A DNA stretch of 64,000 nt from Bacteroidetes bacterium ADurb.Bin174 (GCA_002070265.1 MWCX01000081.1:1-64000), one strand, 5' to 3'. Counted from the first letter of the stretch, positions 33,993 through 43,176 are shown. Made by a program: numbers and translations. The notes: generated from the sequence alone by a model not told the origin.

Positions 33993-35462
33993 ATGTCATC
34001 AGAAATGTCAAGAAGAAAATTTTTAAAAACAAGTTCGATCGCTGCTGCAGGATTGACGGTAGTGCCATCTGCTGTTTTTGGAAAGAAATTCAACAAAGTT
34101 GCACCCAGCGACAAACTCAACATTGCCGGAGTAGGTGTTGGGGGTCGAGGTTTTGGTGTATTAAAAGAATTAGAGAGTCAAAATATCGTAGGATTGTGTG
34201 ATGTGGACTGGAAGTACAGTGCACGGGTATTTGATTATTTCCCAAAAGCGAAAAAATATTATGACTATCGTAAAATGTATGAAGAGTTAGGTAAAAGTAT
34301 TGATGCAGTAGTAGTTGCTACGGCTGACCATACGCATGCCATTGTTGCTGCAGATGCTATGACGATGGGAAAACATGTGTATGTTGAAAAGCCACTCACA
34401 CATACTGTTTATGAATCAAGACTCCTTACTAAACTAGCTGAGAAGTATCGGCTGGCCACTCAAATGGGAAATCAGGGAGCTTCCGGAGAGGGCGTTCGTC
34501 AAGTTTGTGAATGGATTTGGAATGGTGAAATCGGTGAAGTAACCAAAGTAGAAGCGTTTACAGACAGACCAATTTGGCCGCAAGGCCTGGAACGTCCCGA
34601 GCAAGTAGATCCAATTCCTGATACGCTGGATTGGGATTTGTTTATTGGTCCGGCACCCATGCGTCCCTTTAACCATATTTACACGCCATGGAATTTTAGA
34701 GGATGGTGGGATTTTGGTACCGGTGCTTTGGGAGATATGGCTTGCCATATTTTGCATCCTGTTTTCAAAGGACTGAATTTAGGTTATCCGACAAAGGTTC
34801 AGGGAAGCTCTACTTCATTGTTGACCGAATGTGCTCCTAATGCGCAAATGGTAAAATATATTTTCCCTGCCCGCGATAATATGCCTAAGGTTGGCATGCC
34901 GGAGGTGGAAGTATATTGGTATGATGGTGGCTTGAAGCCTATTCGTCCGGAGGGTGTTTCCGCCGGGAAAAATTTAAACGATAGTGGTGGTGGTGTTATT
35001 TTCCATGGAACCAAAGACACGCTGATTTGCGGATGTTATGGGGTAAATCCCTGGTTGGTTTCAGGAAGAAAACCAGATGCTCCAAAGAAAATGAGGGTAA
35101 TAAACGAGTCTCATCAAATGGATTGGGTACGTGCTTGTAAGGAATCACCTGACAGTCGTGTTGAAACAGCATCCCCATTTATTGAAGCCGGTCCTTTCAA
35201 TGAAATGGTCGTGATGGGTGTGCTGGCAGTAAGACTGCAAGGTTTGAATCAAGAATTACATTGGGATGGCGAAAATATGCGCTTTACCAACATTCCGGAA
35301 AATGCTACCATCCGCACGATGATTAAAGATGGGTTCAGTATCAAAGACGGACATCCTACCTTTAATAAAACATTTACAGATCCTGTTAATGCTATTGCTT
35401 TCGCTAATGATTTGATTAAGCATGAGTATCGTACAGGATGGAAGTTACCTGCTATGCCGTAA
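33993..35462 (+). CDS. Tat-exported Gfo/Idh/MocA family oxidoreductase (second of two)
   Basis: The 489-residue protein has a textbook Tat signal, SRRKFLKTSSIAAAGLTVVP (residues 6-25). The nucleotide-binding motif is IAGVGVGGRG and the EKPLTHTV signature follows. WWDFGTGALGDMACH marks the C-terminal domain of the secreted glycoside-oxidoreductase branch. It lies 41 nt after the first paralogue and has clearly diverged from it, so the two probably act on different substrates or steps. Probably periplasmic. Confidence 0.9.
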   Translation: MSSEMSRRKFLKTSSIAAAGLTVVPSAVFGKKFNKVAPSDKLNIAGVGVGGRGFGVLKELESQNIVGLCDVDWKYSARVFDYFPKAKKYYDYRKMYEELGKSIDAVVVATADHTHAIVAADAMTMGKHVYVEKPLTHTVYESRLLTKLAEKYRLATQMGNQGASGEGVRQVCEWIWNGEIGEVTKVEAFTDRPIWPQGLERPEQVDPIPDTLDWDLFIGPAPMRPFNHIYTPWNFRGWWDFGTGALGDMACHILHPVFKGLNLGYPTKVQGSSTSLLTECAPNAQMVKYIFPARDNMPKVGMPEVEVYWYDGGLKPIRPEGVSAGKNLNDSGGGVIFHGTKDTLICGCYGVNPWLVSGRKPDAPKKMRVINESHQMDWVRACKESPDSRVETASPFIEAGPFNEMVVMGVLAVRLQGLNQELHWDGENMRFTNIPENATIRTMIKDGFSIKDGHPTFNKTFTDPVNAIAFANDLIKHEYRTGWKLPAMP

Positions 35463-35500
35463 TTTCTTTGTATATAATTTTAAAATTAAATAAAATGAAT

Positions 35501-35543
35501 TATGGAAGCTTTGTCAAAGTCAATAATTATCAAAGCTTCCATA
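35501..35543 (+). repeat. 13-bp perfect inverted repeat in an intercistronic gap
   Basis: TATGGAAGCTTTG (35501-35513) and CAAAGCTTCCATA (35531-35543) form a perfect stem with a 17-nt loop, 27 nt before the DUF1080 start. No T-run follows, so termination is unlikely. An mRNA processing or stability structure, or an operator, fits better. Confidence 0.7.
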
Positions 35544-35569
35544 TGACCAAAAACATAAAATATAAGGAT

Positions 35570-36319
35570 ATGAAACGAACAATTTATTTTTTAACTGTAA
35601 TATTCGTAAGTATGAGCTTGATAGCTTCTTGTGGAAATGTAAAAAAACAAAACGACACATCCGCCGTCGAAGAAGGATGGGTGACTTTATTTGATGGTTC
35701 AAGTTTCGATGGATGGCGTGGATATGGCCGTCCCGATATGCCCGCAGCATGGACAATTGAAGATGGCGCTATTAAAATCAATGGTTCCGGACAAGGAGAG
35801 GCGGGAGCGAAAGATGGTGGTGATATTATTTTTAATCAGAAGTTTAAAAATTTTGAACTTTCATTTGAGTGGAAAGTTTCTAAAGGTGGTAATAGCGGAG
35901 TTTTCTATTTAGCGCAAGAAATAGAAGGCGATCCCATCTGGAAATCATCTCCTGAATATCAGATTTTAGATAATGAAAATCATCCGGATGGACGTTTGGG
36001 TAAAGATGGTAATCGTAAATCGGCTTCTTTGTATGATTTAATTCCTGCTGTACCACAGAACTCCAAACCATACGGTGAATGGAATACCGGTGGTATATTG
36101 GTGTATAAAGGAACAGTTGTGCATTCCCAAAATGGAGAAAATGTACTGGAATACCATTTATGGACAGATGATTGGAAAAACATGGTGGACAACAGCAAGT
36201 TTAAAGGCTGGGAAAACTTCATCAATGCCGGTGGTGAAAACGGAGAAGGTTACATTGGCTTGCAGGATCATGGCGATGACGTTTGGTATAGGAATATCAA
36301 AATTAAAATTCTCGATTAA
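35570..36319 (+). CDS. DUF1080 lipoprotein (3-keto-glycoside hydrolase-like)
   Basis: The 249-residue lipoprotein has lipobox IASC and a single DUF1080 (concanavalin-like) domain: GWVTLFDGSSFDGWRGYG at its start, then SFEWKVSKGGNSGVFYLAQE and the C-terminal YIGLQDHGDDVWYRNIKIK. Members of this family have been described as 3-keto-disaccharide or 3-keto-glycoside hydrolases/lyases. The frame is open back to 35438, but that part overlaps the previous gene and a hairpin, and the ATG at 35570 starts the lipoprotein signal. It would cleave the keto-glycosides made by the two upstream oxidoreductases. Confidence 0.88.
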   Translation: MKRTIYFLTVIFVSMSLIASCGNVKKQNDTSAVEEGWVTLFDGSSFDGWRGYGRPDMPAAWTIEDGAIKINGSGQGEAGAKDGGDIIFNQKFKNFELSFEWKVSKGGNSGVFYLAQEIEGDPIWKSSPEYQILDNENHPDGRLGKDGNRKSASLYDLIPAVPQNSKPYGEWNTGGILVYKGTVVHSQNGENVLEYHLWTDDWKNMVDNSKFKGWENFINAGGENGEGYIGLQDHGDDVWYRNIKIKILD

Positions 36320-36335
36320 TTAATAATGCTTCATA

Positions 36336-36370
36336 AAAATGTCCGTTACTACTCAAATACGGACATTTTT
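36336..36370 (+). terminator. Intrinsic terminator after the DUF1080 gene
   Basis: AAAATGTCCGT and ACGGACATTTT form an 11-bp perfect stem with a 12-nt loop, and the T-tract continues beyond it. It separates the DUF1080 gene from the isomerase gene, so the latter may be read-through-dependent or have its own start. Confidence 0.85.
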
Positions 36371-36401
36371 GCACAAAAAATGAAATTCAAATTATTAATA
36401 T

Positions 36402-37268
36402 ATGAAGATAAAAAATTATATATTGATTTTGACTTTATTGATGTTTGTTCCTTTCCTTGCATCAACAAAAGGTCAAAAAAAGGAAATTTATATACAACTT
36501 TACTCAGTTCGAAATGATATTGGTAAAGATTTTAAGGGTACGGTATCAGCAGTGGGTAAAATGGGTTATACAGGAATTGAAGCTGCAGGGTACTCAGATG
36601 GTAAATTTTATGGTTTGAGTCCGGAGGAATTCAAAAAAGAAATTGAAGCTAATGGTCTGACCGTTTTATCATCTCACGTGAATAAGTGGCTGGCAAACGA
36701 TATTGCCAAAACAGATTGGAATGATGTGTGGGCTTGGTGGGATACCGCAATTAGAGCACACAAGAAAGCCGGTATGAAATATATTGTTATGCCTTCTATG
36801 CCTAGGACAAAAACACTTGCAGATTTGAAAGCATATTGTGATTATTACAATCAAATAGGGGAGAGGTGTAATCAAGCAGGATTAAGTTTTGGATATCATA
36901 ATCACGACTTTGAATTTGCTAAAGTTGAAAATGAAGTGATGTATGATTTTATGCTGAAAAATACCGATCCGTCTAAAGTGTTTTTTCAGATGGATGTGTA
37001 TTGGGTTGTTCGTGGAGGGAAAAGCCCTGTTGACTATTTCAAAAAATATCCCGGACGCTTTGAAACACTGCATATCAAAGATGATAAAGAGTTGGGACAG
37101 AGTGGAATGGTAGGTTTTGATGCTATTTTTAAGCATACTGATATTGCCGGAGTGAAATATCTGATAGTAGAGGTAGAAAATTATAATTTTACACCCCTTG
37201 AAAGTGTGAAAAGAAGTTTGGATTACTTACAAAATTTACCGTTTGTAAAGAGCTCTTATTCAAAATAG
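36402..37268 (+). CDS. Exported sugar phosphate isomerase/epimerase-like TIM-barrel protein
   Basis: The 288-residue protein carries a signal peptide (first 24 residues, hydrophobic, before QKKEIYIQLYSVRND). The AP-endonuclease-2-like TIM barrel shows metal-site residues in SFGYHNHDFEF, FFQMDVYWV and ETLHIKDDKE. Despite the family name, exported members probably act on free or 3-keto sugars. Its place after two oxidoreductases and a DUF1080 protein fits the 3-keto-glycoside cluster. A strong terminator lies 32 nt upstream of its start. Confidence 0.87.
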   Translation: MKIKNYILILTLLMFVPFLASTKGQKKEIYIQLYSVRNDIGKDFKGTVSAVGKMGYTGIEAAGYSDGKFYGLSPEEFKKEIEANGLTVLSSHVNKWLANDIAKTDWNDVWAWWDTAIRAHKKAGMKYIVMPSMPRTKTLADLKAYCDYYNQIGERCNQAGLSFGYHNHDFEFAKVENEVMYDFMLKNTDPSKVFFQMDVYWVVRGGKSPVDYFKKYPGRFETLHIKDDKELGQSGMVGFDAIFKHTDIAGVKYLIVEVENYNFTPLESVKRSLDYLQNLPFVKSSYSK

Positions 37269-37323
37269 GAATAATGAAATGATTGATGATTGCATCACTT
37301 CATTTTTTGGCTTGAACCAAAAA

Positions 37324-37483
37324 GGGATATTCGTTAAATTCAAATTTTAAAAAATATATTGCCATATCTTCAGTAGTTGATTACCCCCGTTTTGAGCCAT
37401 TAACTGCAAATACGAGAGAATATCCAAAGACACAAAAATCCAACTATCTCATTGTGAGATAGTTGGATTAATTTTGTTAATTA
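37324..37483 (-). mobile_element. Internally deleted relative of the local IS (MITE-like), interrupted by IS copy A
   Basis: It starts with GGGATATTCGTTAAATTC, a close match to the IS left end. After about 35 bp it jumps to sequence matching the region upstream of the transposase start (GCCATATCTT, then ATTACCCCCGTTTTGAGCC) and continues to the right end. The whole transposase gene is missing. The last 11 bp of its right end lie at 39187-39197, on the far side of IS copy A, which inserted 6 bp (TAATTA) before it. A 13-bp perfect hairpin occupies 37439-37467. Rebuilt length is about 171 bp. Confidence 0.82.
37439..37467. repeat. 13-bp perfect hairpin inside the MITE right end
   Basis: TCCAACTATCTCA, loop TTG, TGAGATAGTTGGA. 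In the intact IS the equivalent hairpin (AGCCAACTA/TAGTTGGCT, 39122-39152 region) overlaps the transposase -33 element, and may shield the transposase from outside transcription. Confidence 0.75.
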
Positions 37484-37681
37484 GGGATATTCGTTTAATT
37501 CAAATTTTAGAGCAAGATTGATAGAGATCTCATAATAATATCAGTCTTGCTTTTTCCTTTTTTTGAAGTTTTTCTTTTTTGTTGGTGTTTTTCGGATTTT
37601 TTCGACTTAAAATCAAACAACAAGACATAGGAATTCGGAAGAACTAAAACATAGCCCCTCTTTTGTGATTTTTGGTTGTTG

Positions 37682-39049
37682 TCAAGCTGATTGCTTTCGG
37701 CTTTTTTCCTCTATTTTTTCAATCATTTTCACAGCATTAGCAGTGTGAATGCCGAAAAATATCCAAAGTAGTTCGGTTGCCTGCTTGCGTGCTCTGACTT
37801 TAAGAAGTGAGTAGTGAAGCTTTTGTGTCCCGAAGCTACCCTCCAATCGTGTCGCTCGCTCAAGACTTAGGGCACGGCGAAGCAGCTTCCGCTCTTTTTC
37901 ATCCTTTGCCGGCTTGCCTTTGCGTACAAAGGAGGTGTGAATACCATTACGCGTGCAAAACTTACGATTTTCATTGGTACCGTAAATGCCATCTGCGGCC
38001 AATGCTCTCACACGGACTTTCATCAACCTTTGATGTAGAAAAACACCCTGCTTCAAGCGTATGCCCTCGTTGAATGCACCGTAGGAAATACGTTCGATAA
38101 AAGATATACCGTCTATCTGGATATTATTGCATTTAGCACCAAACTCTACACTTTTGGTCTCTTTACCCCTGACAATGGGGCGGATGTAAGGCTTGTGGAC
38201 ACTGACAATACGATCAGATACTTTCTCTCCTTCAAATACTTGTTCCTGCTGTACCTTGATAGTTTCTATTGTAGATAAACGTCTGCGAAAATCAGGAGTC
38301 AAGTTTAATTGCTTCCCATGTTCTTCCAGCAGAGAGTTCATCTGTCCCAAAAGTTTTCCCAGGAGTTGTTTTAACCGGCGTGCAATTGATTTTTTCTTTG
38401 CTCGCTTCATGTTGTTTTTTCGTCTTTTGCTGTATGAATGATAAGCTTTGCGTACATCATTGTATTTATTACGGGGACGCCGAATACCGAGTTCCTTGCA
38501 AAATGCAACCATACGGGTATGGAGCCAGTGGACACACTCCCACATCAGCTTGATATCCGTGGGAAAACGCATGTGTGTTTCATAGCAAGTTGCATCCATC
38601 ATGCATACGTGAAAGTTTTCCAAATAAGGTCTCCAACAATCGGCAAGAACCTGTTGTGCAGCATCAATGTCCAACAGATCGGCTATCTCGACACGAATAT
38701 CACTTACTATCTTGTAGTTGGTCAGTGGAAATTGAGGATGGATGCTTATGCCACAAAACAGTTGGTAATGAATGTTACCATTCAAATGTTCGATAAGTTC
38801 GGAATCAGAAAAATTAGTGTAGGATTTTAATAACATCAAAGCTACTTTCCCCTCAGCGGTAAAATAGCTTTTGCGTCCACGTACGTTATCTTTCAATCCG
38901 ATGCTTCTACAGAAATCCGAAAATGGAAATGCTTGATAGAGTTTACCCAGTTCACTCGAATAAAAGCTTTCACGATAGCTTGCATAAATATCAAATTCTG
39001 TAAAACCTAACGTGGGTTGTAATTGGGAAATTTTTTGTACTTTTGCCAT
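37682..39049 (-). CDS. IS transposase, DDE type, copy A
   Basis: The 455-residue DDE transposase has an N-terminal DUF772-like helical DNA-binding domain (about 50-130, AEGKVALMLLKSYTNFSDSELIEHL). The catalytic Asp152 is in CMMDATCYETHM, the second Asp in ALAADGIYGTNENR (about 365), and the Glu in ATRLEGSFGTQKLHY (about 418). The overall plan fits the IS5/IS1182 group; the exact family needs a database. The frame is intact and the promoter is present, so the element is probably active. The protein is identical in sequence to the one encoded at 48383-49750. Confidence 0.95.
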   Translation of the reverse strand: MAKVQKISQLQPTLGFTEFDIYASYRESFYSSELGKLYQAFPFSDFCRSIGLKDNVRGRKSYFTAEGKVALMLLKSYTNFSDSELIEHLNGNIHYQLFCGISIHPQFPLTNYKIVSDIRVEIADLLDIDAAQQVLADCWRPYLENFHVCMMDATCYETHMRFPTDIKLMWECVHWLHTRMVAFCKELGIRRPRNKYNDVRKAYHSYSKRRKNNMKRAKKKSIARRLKQLLGKLLGQMNSLLEEHGKQLNLTPDFRRRLSTIETIKVQQEQVFEGEKVSDRIVSVHKPYIRPIVRGKETKSVEFGAKCNNIQIDGISFIERISYGAFNEGIRLKQGVFLHQRLMKVRVRALAADGIYGTNENRKFCTRNGIHTSFVRKGKPAKDEKERKLLRRALSLERATRLEGSFGTQKLHYSLLKVRARKQATELLWIFFGIHTANAVKMIEKIEEKSRKQSA

Positions 39050-39108
39050 ATCTTTTCTGGTTAATTACCCCCGTTTTGAGCCTCTAACTGCAAATACGAG
39101 GGAATATC

Positions 39109-39139
39109 CAAAGATACAAAAAAGCCAACTATCTCACAA
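39109..39139 (-). promoter_or_regulatory. Transposase promoter of IS copy A (same in copy B at 49810-49840)
   Basis: On the minus strand TTG (39137-39139) and TATCTTTG (39109-39116) are 20 bp apart. The -33 element lies in the loop of the end hairpin. Confidence 0.75.
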
Positions 39140-39249
39140 TGATTTAGTTGGCTTAATTTTAGTTAATTAATGAATATCCCTAATTAATGAATATTCCTAA
39201 CAAATATCCTTAAATAACTTCTGAAAGAGTGTTATGTGATAAAATTATA

Positions 39250-39855
39250 TTATTTCTTCTTGCTGTATCTGCTGTTCAACGCGTCTGTCACTTCTTTGGT
39301 AATATTGTATCGTTGGCTTGAAATCAGTAGATTGTCATTGGAAGTATTGCTGAAAATCAATTCAAACTTTTTAACTTTATTATATTCAGTTAAGTAAGAA
39401 TTGATAGAGTCACGCAATTGCTCACTTACCTTCTGTTGTAAATCGATTAATTCCTGCGACAGCTTATTATTCAATTGCTGTAAGTCTTGTTCTTTTCTCA
39501 TCAATCTTTCTTGTTCTTGCTCGGCACGCTCGCGACTCAAAAAAGCATTATTTTCAAGTTTGCGCTGAAATTCTGCCATCTCATTTTGAAGTTGACGCGC
39601 CTTAACATTGAAATCCAATCGGGAATCTTCTTGCTTTTTCATCAGGGCTTCGTTAGATTCAATGGCAAATTGATAGTTTAATAACAAAGAATCAACGTTT
39701 ACATATGCTACAGGCAGTTGGACGCTTAGCGTAGAGTCAGGTCCGTACATTGCTCCATCAACCGAATGGATTTTGTTAAGTCTGCAAACCAATACAAAAA
39801 GAACGATAACGGCGACTAGTAATACCGCATTGAAAATGAGTGAAATATTCTTCAT
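39250..39855 (-). CDS. OmpH/Skp-like periplasmic protein with N-terminal membrane anchor
   Basis: The 201-residue protein has a hydrophobic helix at about 5-24 that may be an uncleaved anchor. The OmpH/Skp-like core begins VAYVNVDSLLLNYQFA, followed by a long charged coiled coil (about 75-150, rich in Glu/Gln/Arg) and a C-terminal return strand. Skp proteins chaperone outer-membrane proteins. It lies 8 nt after the small membrane protein gene upstream, so they form an operon. The IS/MITE nest is just downstream of its stop. Confidence 0.83.
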   Translation of the reverse strand: MKNISLIFNAVLLVAVIVLFVLVCRLNKIHSVDGAMYGPDSTLSVQLPVAYVNVDSLLLNYQFAIESNEALMKKQEDSRLDFNVKARQLQNEMAEFQRKLENNAFLSRERAEQEQERLMRKEQDLQQLNNKLSQELIDLQQKVSEQLRDSINSYLTEYNKVKKFELIFSNTSNDNLLISSQRYNITKEVTDALNSRYSKKK

Positions 39856-39863
39856 ACAATGAA

Positions 39864-40100
39864 TTAAAAATTTTGTAACATATCATCTGCCGTTTTTACA
39901 GTAGATGGCTTAATTGATTTCTTTTGTGCCTCTCTGTCTTGAGATGTTGCACAGTTAATTCCTCTTTTTTTTAGTGCTTTGTTGCCGCCAACATGAAAAT
40001 TTGGAAAAGTTCCGTTTTTGACAAAAAATACACGTACTCCAAGAAGTAAAATTCCGATAAAAAGTAGAATTGCCGAAACTATAAAAGCTTTGAACATCAT
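39864..40100 (-). CDS. Small conserved membrane protein of Bacteroidales type
   Basis: The 78-residue protein has one membrane helix (about 4-26). A soluble tail includes FPNFHVGGNKALKKRGINCATSQDREAQ, a motif I recall from short Bacteroidales membrane proteins of unknown function. The ATG at 40097, one codon inside, is an equally good start. It precedes the OmpH-like gene by 8 nt in the same operon. A -7 box (TATCTTTG) lies at 40117-40124. Confidence 0.75.
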   Translation of the reverse strand: MMFKAFIVSAILLFIGILLLGVRVFFVKNGTFPNFHVGGNKALKKRGINCATSQDREAQKKSIKPSTVKTADDMLQNF

Positions 40101-40116
40101 ATCTTGAATTGGAGAA

Positions 40117-40124
40117 CAAAGATA
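40117..40124 (-). promoter_or_regulatory. Promoter -7 box of the small membrane protein-OmpH operon
   Basis: TATCTTTG on the minus strand, 16 nt before the ATG; no well-spaced -33. Confidence 0.5.
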
Positions 40125-40288
40125 ATTTTAATTCATGCAAAAACTGCTAAAAATGCATTCAATTTTAAATAATTGAATGATATGACACATATTTTAACAA
40201 TTTATAATTCATGTGATTACACAAAACTTCTGTGGATGCTTGAAAATTTTATGTTGCTACTTATTACACCCGGCTTTTCATAAGTAAT

Positions 40289-43147
40289 TTACAAACTTGT
40301 TTCATAATCCATGGTAGGCGGATAAACACAATTTAAATTTCTGTCACCAAATGCATTATCTATTCTGGCTACATTAATCCAAAACTTATTATCTTGAATG
40401 CAGGGAGCAGGAAAAGCTGCCTTTTGACGTGAGTAGGCATGATTCCATTCGTCGGCAACCACTATATATTCCGGATGTGGAGCATGTAGCAATACATTGT
40501 CCTCACGGTCTGCTTGTCCGGATTCGATTTCTTTGATTTCTTCGAAGATTTGAAGCATGGCTTCACTGAATCTGTCTAGTTCAGTTAAAGATTCGCTTTC
40601 AGTCGGCTCAATCATCAAGGTGCCATGCACCGGGAAGGAGAGGGTAGGCGCATGAAAACCATAATCAATCAGTCTTTTGGCGATGTCTGTCTCTGTTATG
40701 CCGGATGTGCTTTTGAAGTTTCTGCAATCAATGATGAGTTCATGGCCGACACGTCCTTGATCTCCCTTGTACAAAACATCGTAATGAGAACCTAATTTAG
40801 CAGCCAGGTAATTGGCATTTAAAATGGCAATTTGGGTAGCCAACTTCAGTCCTTCTGCTCCGAGCATGCGGATGTATCCGTAAGTGATGGGAAGGACGCC
40901 CGCACTTCCGTAAGGAGCGGCAGCAACTACATTTTTACCGAAAGCTTTGTCGGGAAGAAACTTGGCGAGATGTTCGGCAACGCAAATCGGACCCACGCCC
41001 GGACCACCGCCGCCATGAGGAATAGCAAAGGTTTTATGTAAATTTAAATGACATACATCTGCTCCGATGGTACCTGGATTGGTCATTCCGACTTGTGCAT
41101 TCATATTGGCTCCGTCCATATACACTTGTCCGCCGTATTGATGAATGATATCACACAATTTTTTGATTTGAGTCTCAAAAATGCCGTGGGTGGAGGGATA
41201 AGTGATCATGCAGCCCAACAACACATCCCGGTATTGTTCTGCTTTTTCCTTCCAGTCGTCCAAATCCACATTCCCGTTTTCATCACATTTGGTTACGATG
41301 ATATCCAGACCGGCCTGATGGGCGCTGGCGGGGTTGGTACCGTGTGCAGAAGCAGGGATCAAGACGGTTTTTCGTTGACTTTCTCCCTTGGCAAGAAAAT
41401 ATTCACGTATGGTCATCAGCCCGGTAAATTCACCGTTTGCCCCTGAATTGGGCTGCAAACTGCAAGCTGATAAGCCCGTGATGGTTGATAAATAAGATTC
41501 GAGTTCTGTGATCAGTTGATTGTATCCTTCAGTTTGATCTTTAGGAGCCAAGGGATGAATACCACTAAATTCAGGTTTGCTAAGCGCCAACATTTCAGCA
41601 GCAGCAGTCAGTTTCATCGTACATGAACCCAAAGAGATCATGGAATGTGTAAGGGAAATATCCCTTCTTTCCAATTTCTTGATATAGCGCATCATCTCGG
41701 TTTCAGAGCGATAGAGATTGAAAATTTCCTGGGTCAGATAAGCTGTTTTCCTTTCCAAACTTTCGTCAAAAGCAATAAACAGTTTGATATCATCTTCCGA
41801 AGCATAAACAGCTTGATTGCCGGCGGCTTCTGCAAAGATATCCAGAAGCGTGTTCAATGCATTGATGTCGGTTGTTTCATCTATGCTTAAACCTATTTCA
41901 CCACTTTCAAAATAGTAGAAATTAACCTGATGTTTCAAGGCTATCTTGCGGAACTCATCTGTTGTAATTCCTTCGGGCAAAGTAATTTTCAGGGTGTCAA
42001 AAAACTGATGGTTGGTTTGTTCGTAACCATAAACCATTAACATTTCATTGATATAATTGGCAATGCTGTGGATGCGTAAGGCTGTCCTTTTGATGCCTTC
42101 TGCCCCATGATAAACGGTGTACATGCCAGCCATGGTAGCAAGCAAGGCTTGTGCAGTACAGATGTTGGAAGTCGCCTTTTCCCGTTTGATGTGTTGTTCC
42201 CGTGTTTGCAAAGCCATGCGCAAAGCAGGTTTTCCGTTGGCGTCCTTACTGATGCCGATGATCCTGCCGGGCATTTCTCTTTTGTAAGCCTCTTTGGAAG
42301 CAAAATACCCTGCCGACGGTCCGCCGTAATTCATGGGAATGCCCCAGCGTTGTGTGGAACCGAAAACGATATCGGCGCCCCATTCTCCGGGAGGAGTCAA
42401 TAATGCCAAGCTTAAAATATCAGCGGCTACTGCGAGCTTGATTCCCTTTTGATGAATTTGTTCGGCAAAATCTGTATAATCACATATTGCTCCATTGGCG
42501 TTGGGATATTGTATGATTGCACCGAAAAATTCGTCAGTGGGTTGAAAATACTCATAATCACCAATGATCATATGGATGCCTTGTGCTTTGGTGCGAGTTT
42601 TTAGTACGGCTAAGGTTTGCGGGAAAATGTTTCTGTCCACAAAAAGCCGATTGATATTGTTTTTGATTTGCTCCCGGCTTCGCAGGTTGAACATCATGGT
42701 GGCAGCTTCTGCTGCTGCGGTTGCCTCATCCAACAAAGAAGCGTTGGCTATCTCCATGCCTGTAAACTCACACACGGCAGTTTGAAAGATCAGCAGGGCT
42801 TCCAATCGTCCTTGAGAAATTTCTGCCTGATAGGGCGTATAAGAGGTGTACCAGGAGGGATTCTCGTAAATGTTTCGTTGAATGACTGCCGGCATGGTTG
42901 TGTCGTACCAGCCGCGTCCGATGTAGGAAGTGAAAAGCTTATTTTTAGCACCCAAGGCATGGATATGGTTGAGGAATTGTCTTTCCGTCATAGGGTTCGG
43001 AAGCTCCAACTCTTCTTTTAAAAGTATATCCTCCGGAATGGTTTGCGATATTAATTCATCTAAAGAGTTTAATTTTAGCTCTTTAAGCATTTTTTCGATG
43101 TCAGTCTGCGACAATCCGACATGGCGGGTTTGGAATAATTCGTTCAT
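40289..43147 (-). CDS. gcvP: Glycine dehydrogenase (decarboxylating), P protein of the glycine cleavage system
   Basis: The 952-residue homodimeric-type P protein has both halves fused. The PLP-lysine motif HLNLHKTFAIPHGGGGPG is in the C-terminal half, and the glycine-rich TPYQAEISQGRLEALL is in the N-terminal half. It decarboxylates glycine and passes the aminomethyl group to the H protein. No gcvT or gcvH is adjacent in this window. It has its own -7 box at 43177-43184. Length is normal for the family. Confidence 0.96.
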   Translation of the reverse strand: MNELFQTRHVGLSQTDIEKMLKELKLNSLDELISQTIPEDILLKEELELPNPMTERQFLNHIHALGAKNKLFTSYIGRGWYDTTMPAVIQRNIYENPSWYTSYTPYQAEISQGRLEALLIFQTAVCEFTGMEIANASLLDEATAAAEAATMMFNLRSREQIKNNINRLFVDRNIFPQTLAVLKTRTKAQGIHMIIGDYEYFQPTDEFFGAIIQYPNANGAICDYTDFAEQIHQKGIKLAVAADILSLALLTPPGEWGADIVFGSTQRWGIPMNYGGPSAGYFASKEAYKREMPGRIIGISKDANGKPALRMALQTREQHIKREKATSNICTAQALLATMAGMYTVYHGAEGIKRTALRIHSIANYINEMLMVYGYEQTNHQFFDTLKITLPEGITTDEFRKIALKHQVNFYYFESGEIGLSIDETTDINALNTLLDIFAEAAGNQAVYASEDDIKLFIAFDESLERKTAYLTQEIFNLYRSETEMMRYIKKLERRDISLTHSMISLGSCTMKLTAAAEMLALSKPEFSGIHPLAPKDQTEGYNQLITELESYLSTITGLSACSLQPNSGANGEFTGLMTIREYFLAKGESQRKTVLIPASAHGTNPASAHQAGLDIIVTKCDENGNVDLDDWKEKAEQYRDVLLGCMITYPSTHGIFETQIKKLCDIIHQYGGQVYMDGANMNAQVGMTNPGTIGADVCHLNLHKTFAIPHGGGGPGVGPICVAEHLAKFLPDKAFGKNVVAAAPYGSAGVLPITYGYIRMLGAEGLKLATQIAILNANYLAAKLGSHYDVLYKGDQGRVGHELIIDCRNFKSTSGITETDIAKRLIDYGFHAPTLSFPVHGTLMIEPTESESLTELDRFSEAMLQIFEEIKEIESGQADREDNVLLHAPHPEYIVVADEWNHAYSRQKAAFPAPCIQDNKFWINVARIDNAFGDRNLNCVYPPTMDYETSL

Positions 43148-43176
43148 ATGGATATGGTGTTTTCTGTTTTGCTTTG

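Larger units (their letters stand above)
37484..39180 (-). mobile_element. Insertion sequence copy A (IS5/IS1182-like), 1697 bp, 6-bp TSD TAATTA
   Basis: The termini are GGGATATTC...GAATATCCC (about 9 bp perfect, with weaker similarity further in). It is flanked by TAATTA at 37478-37483 and 39181-39186. It carries one transposase gene on the minus strand. As far as can be read, the sequence equals copy B (48185-49881) with a constant offset of 10,701. Removing the IS and one TSD restores GTTAATTAATGAATATTCC, which matches the right end of this very IS family, proving insertion into an older relative. Confidence 0.92.
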
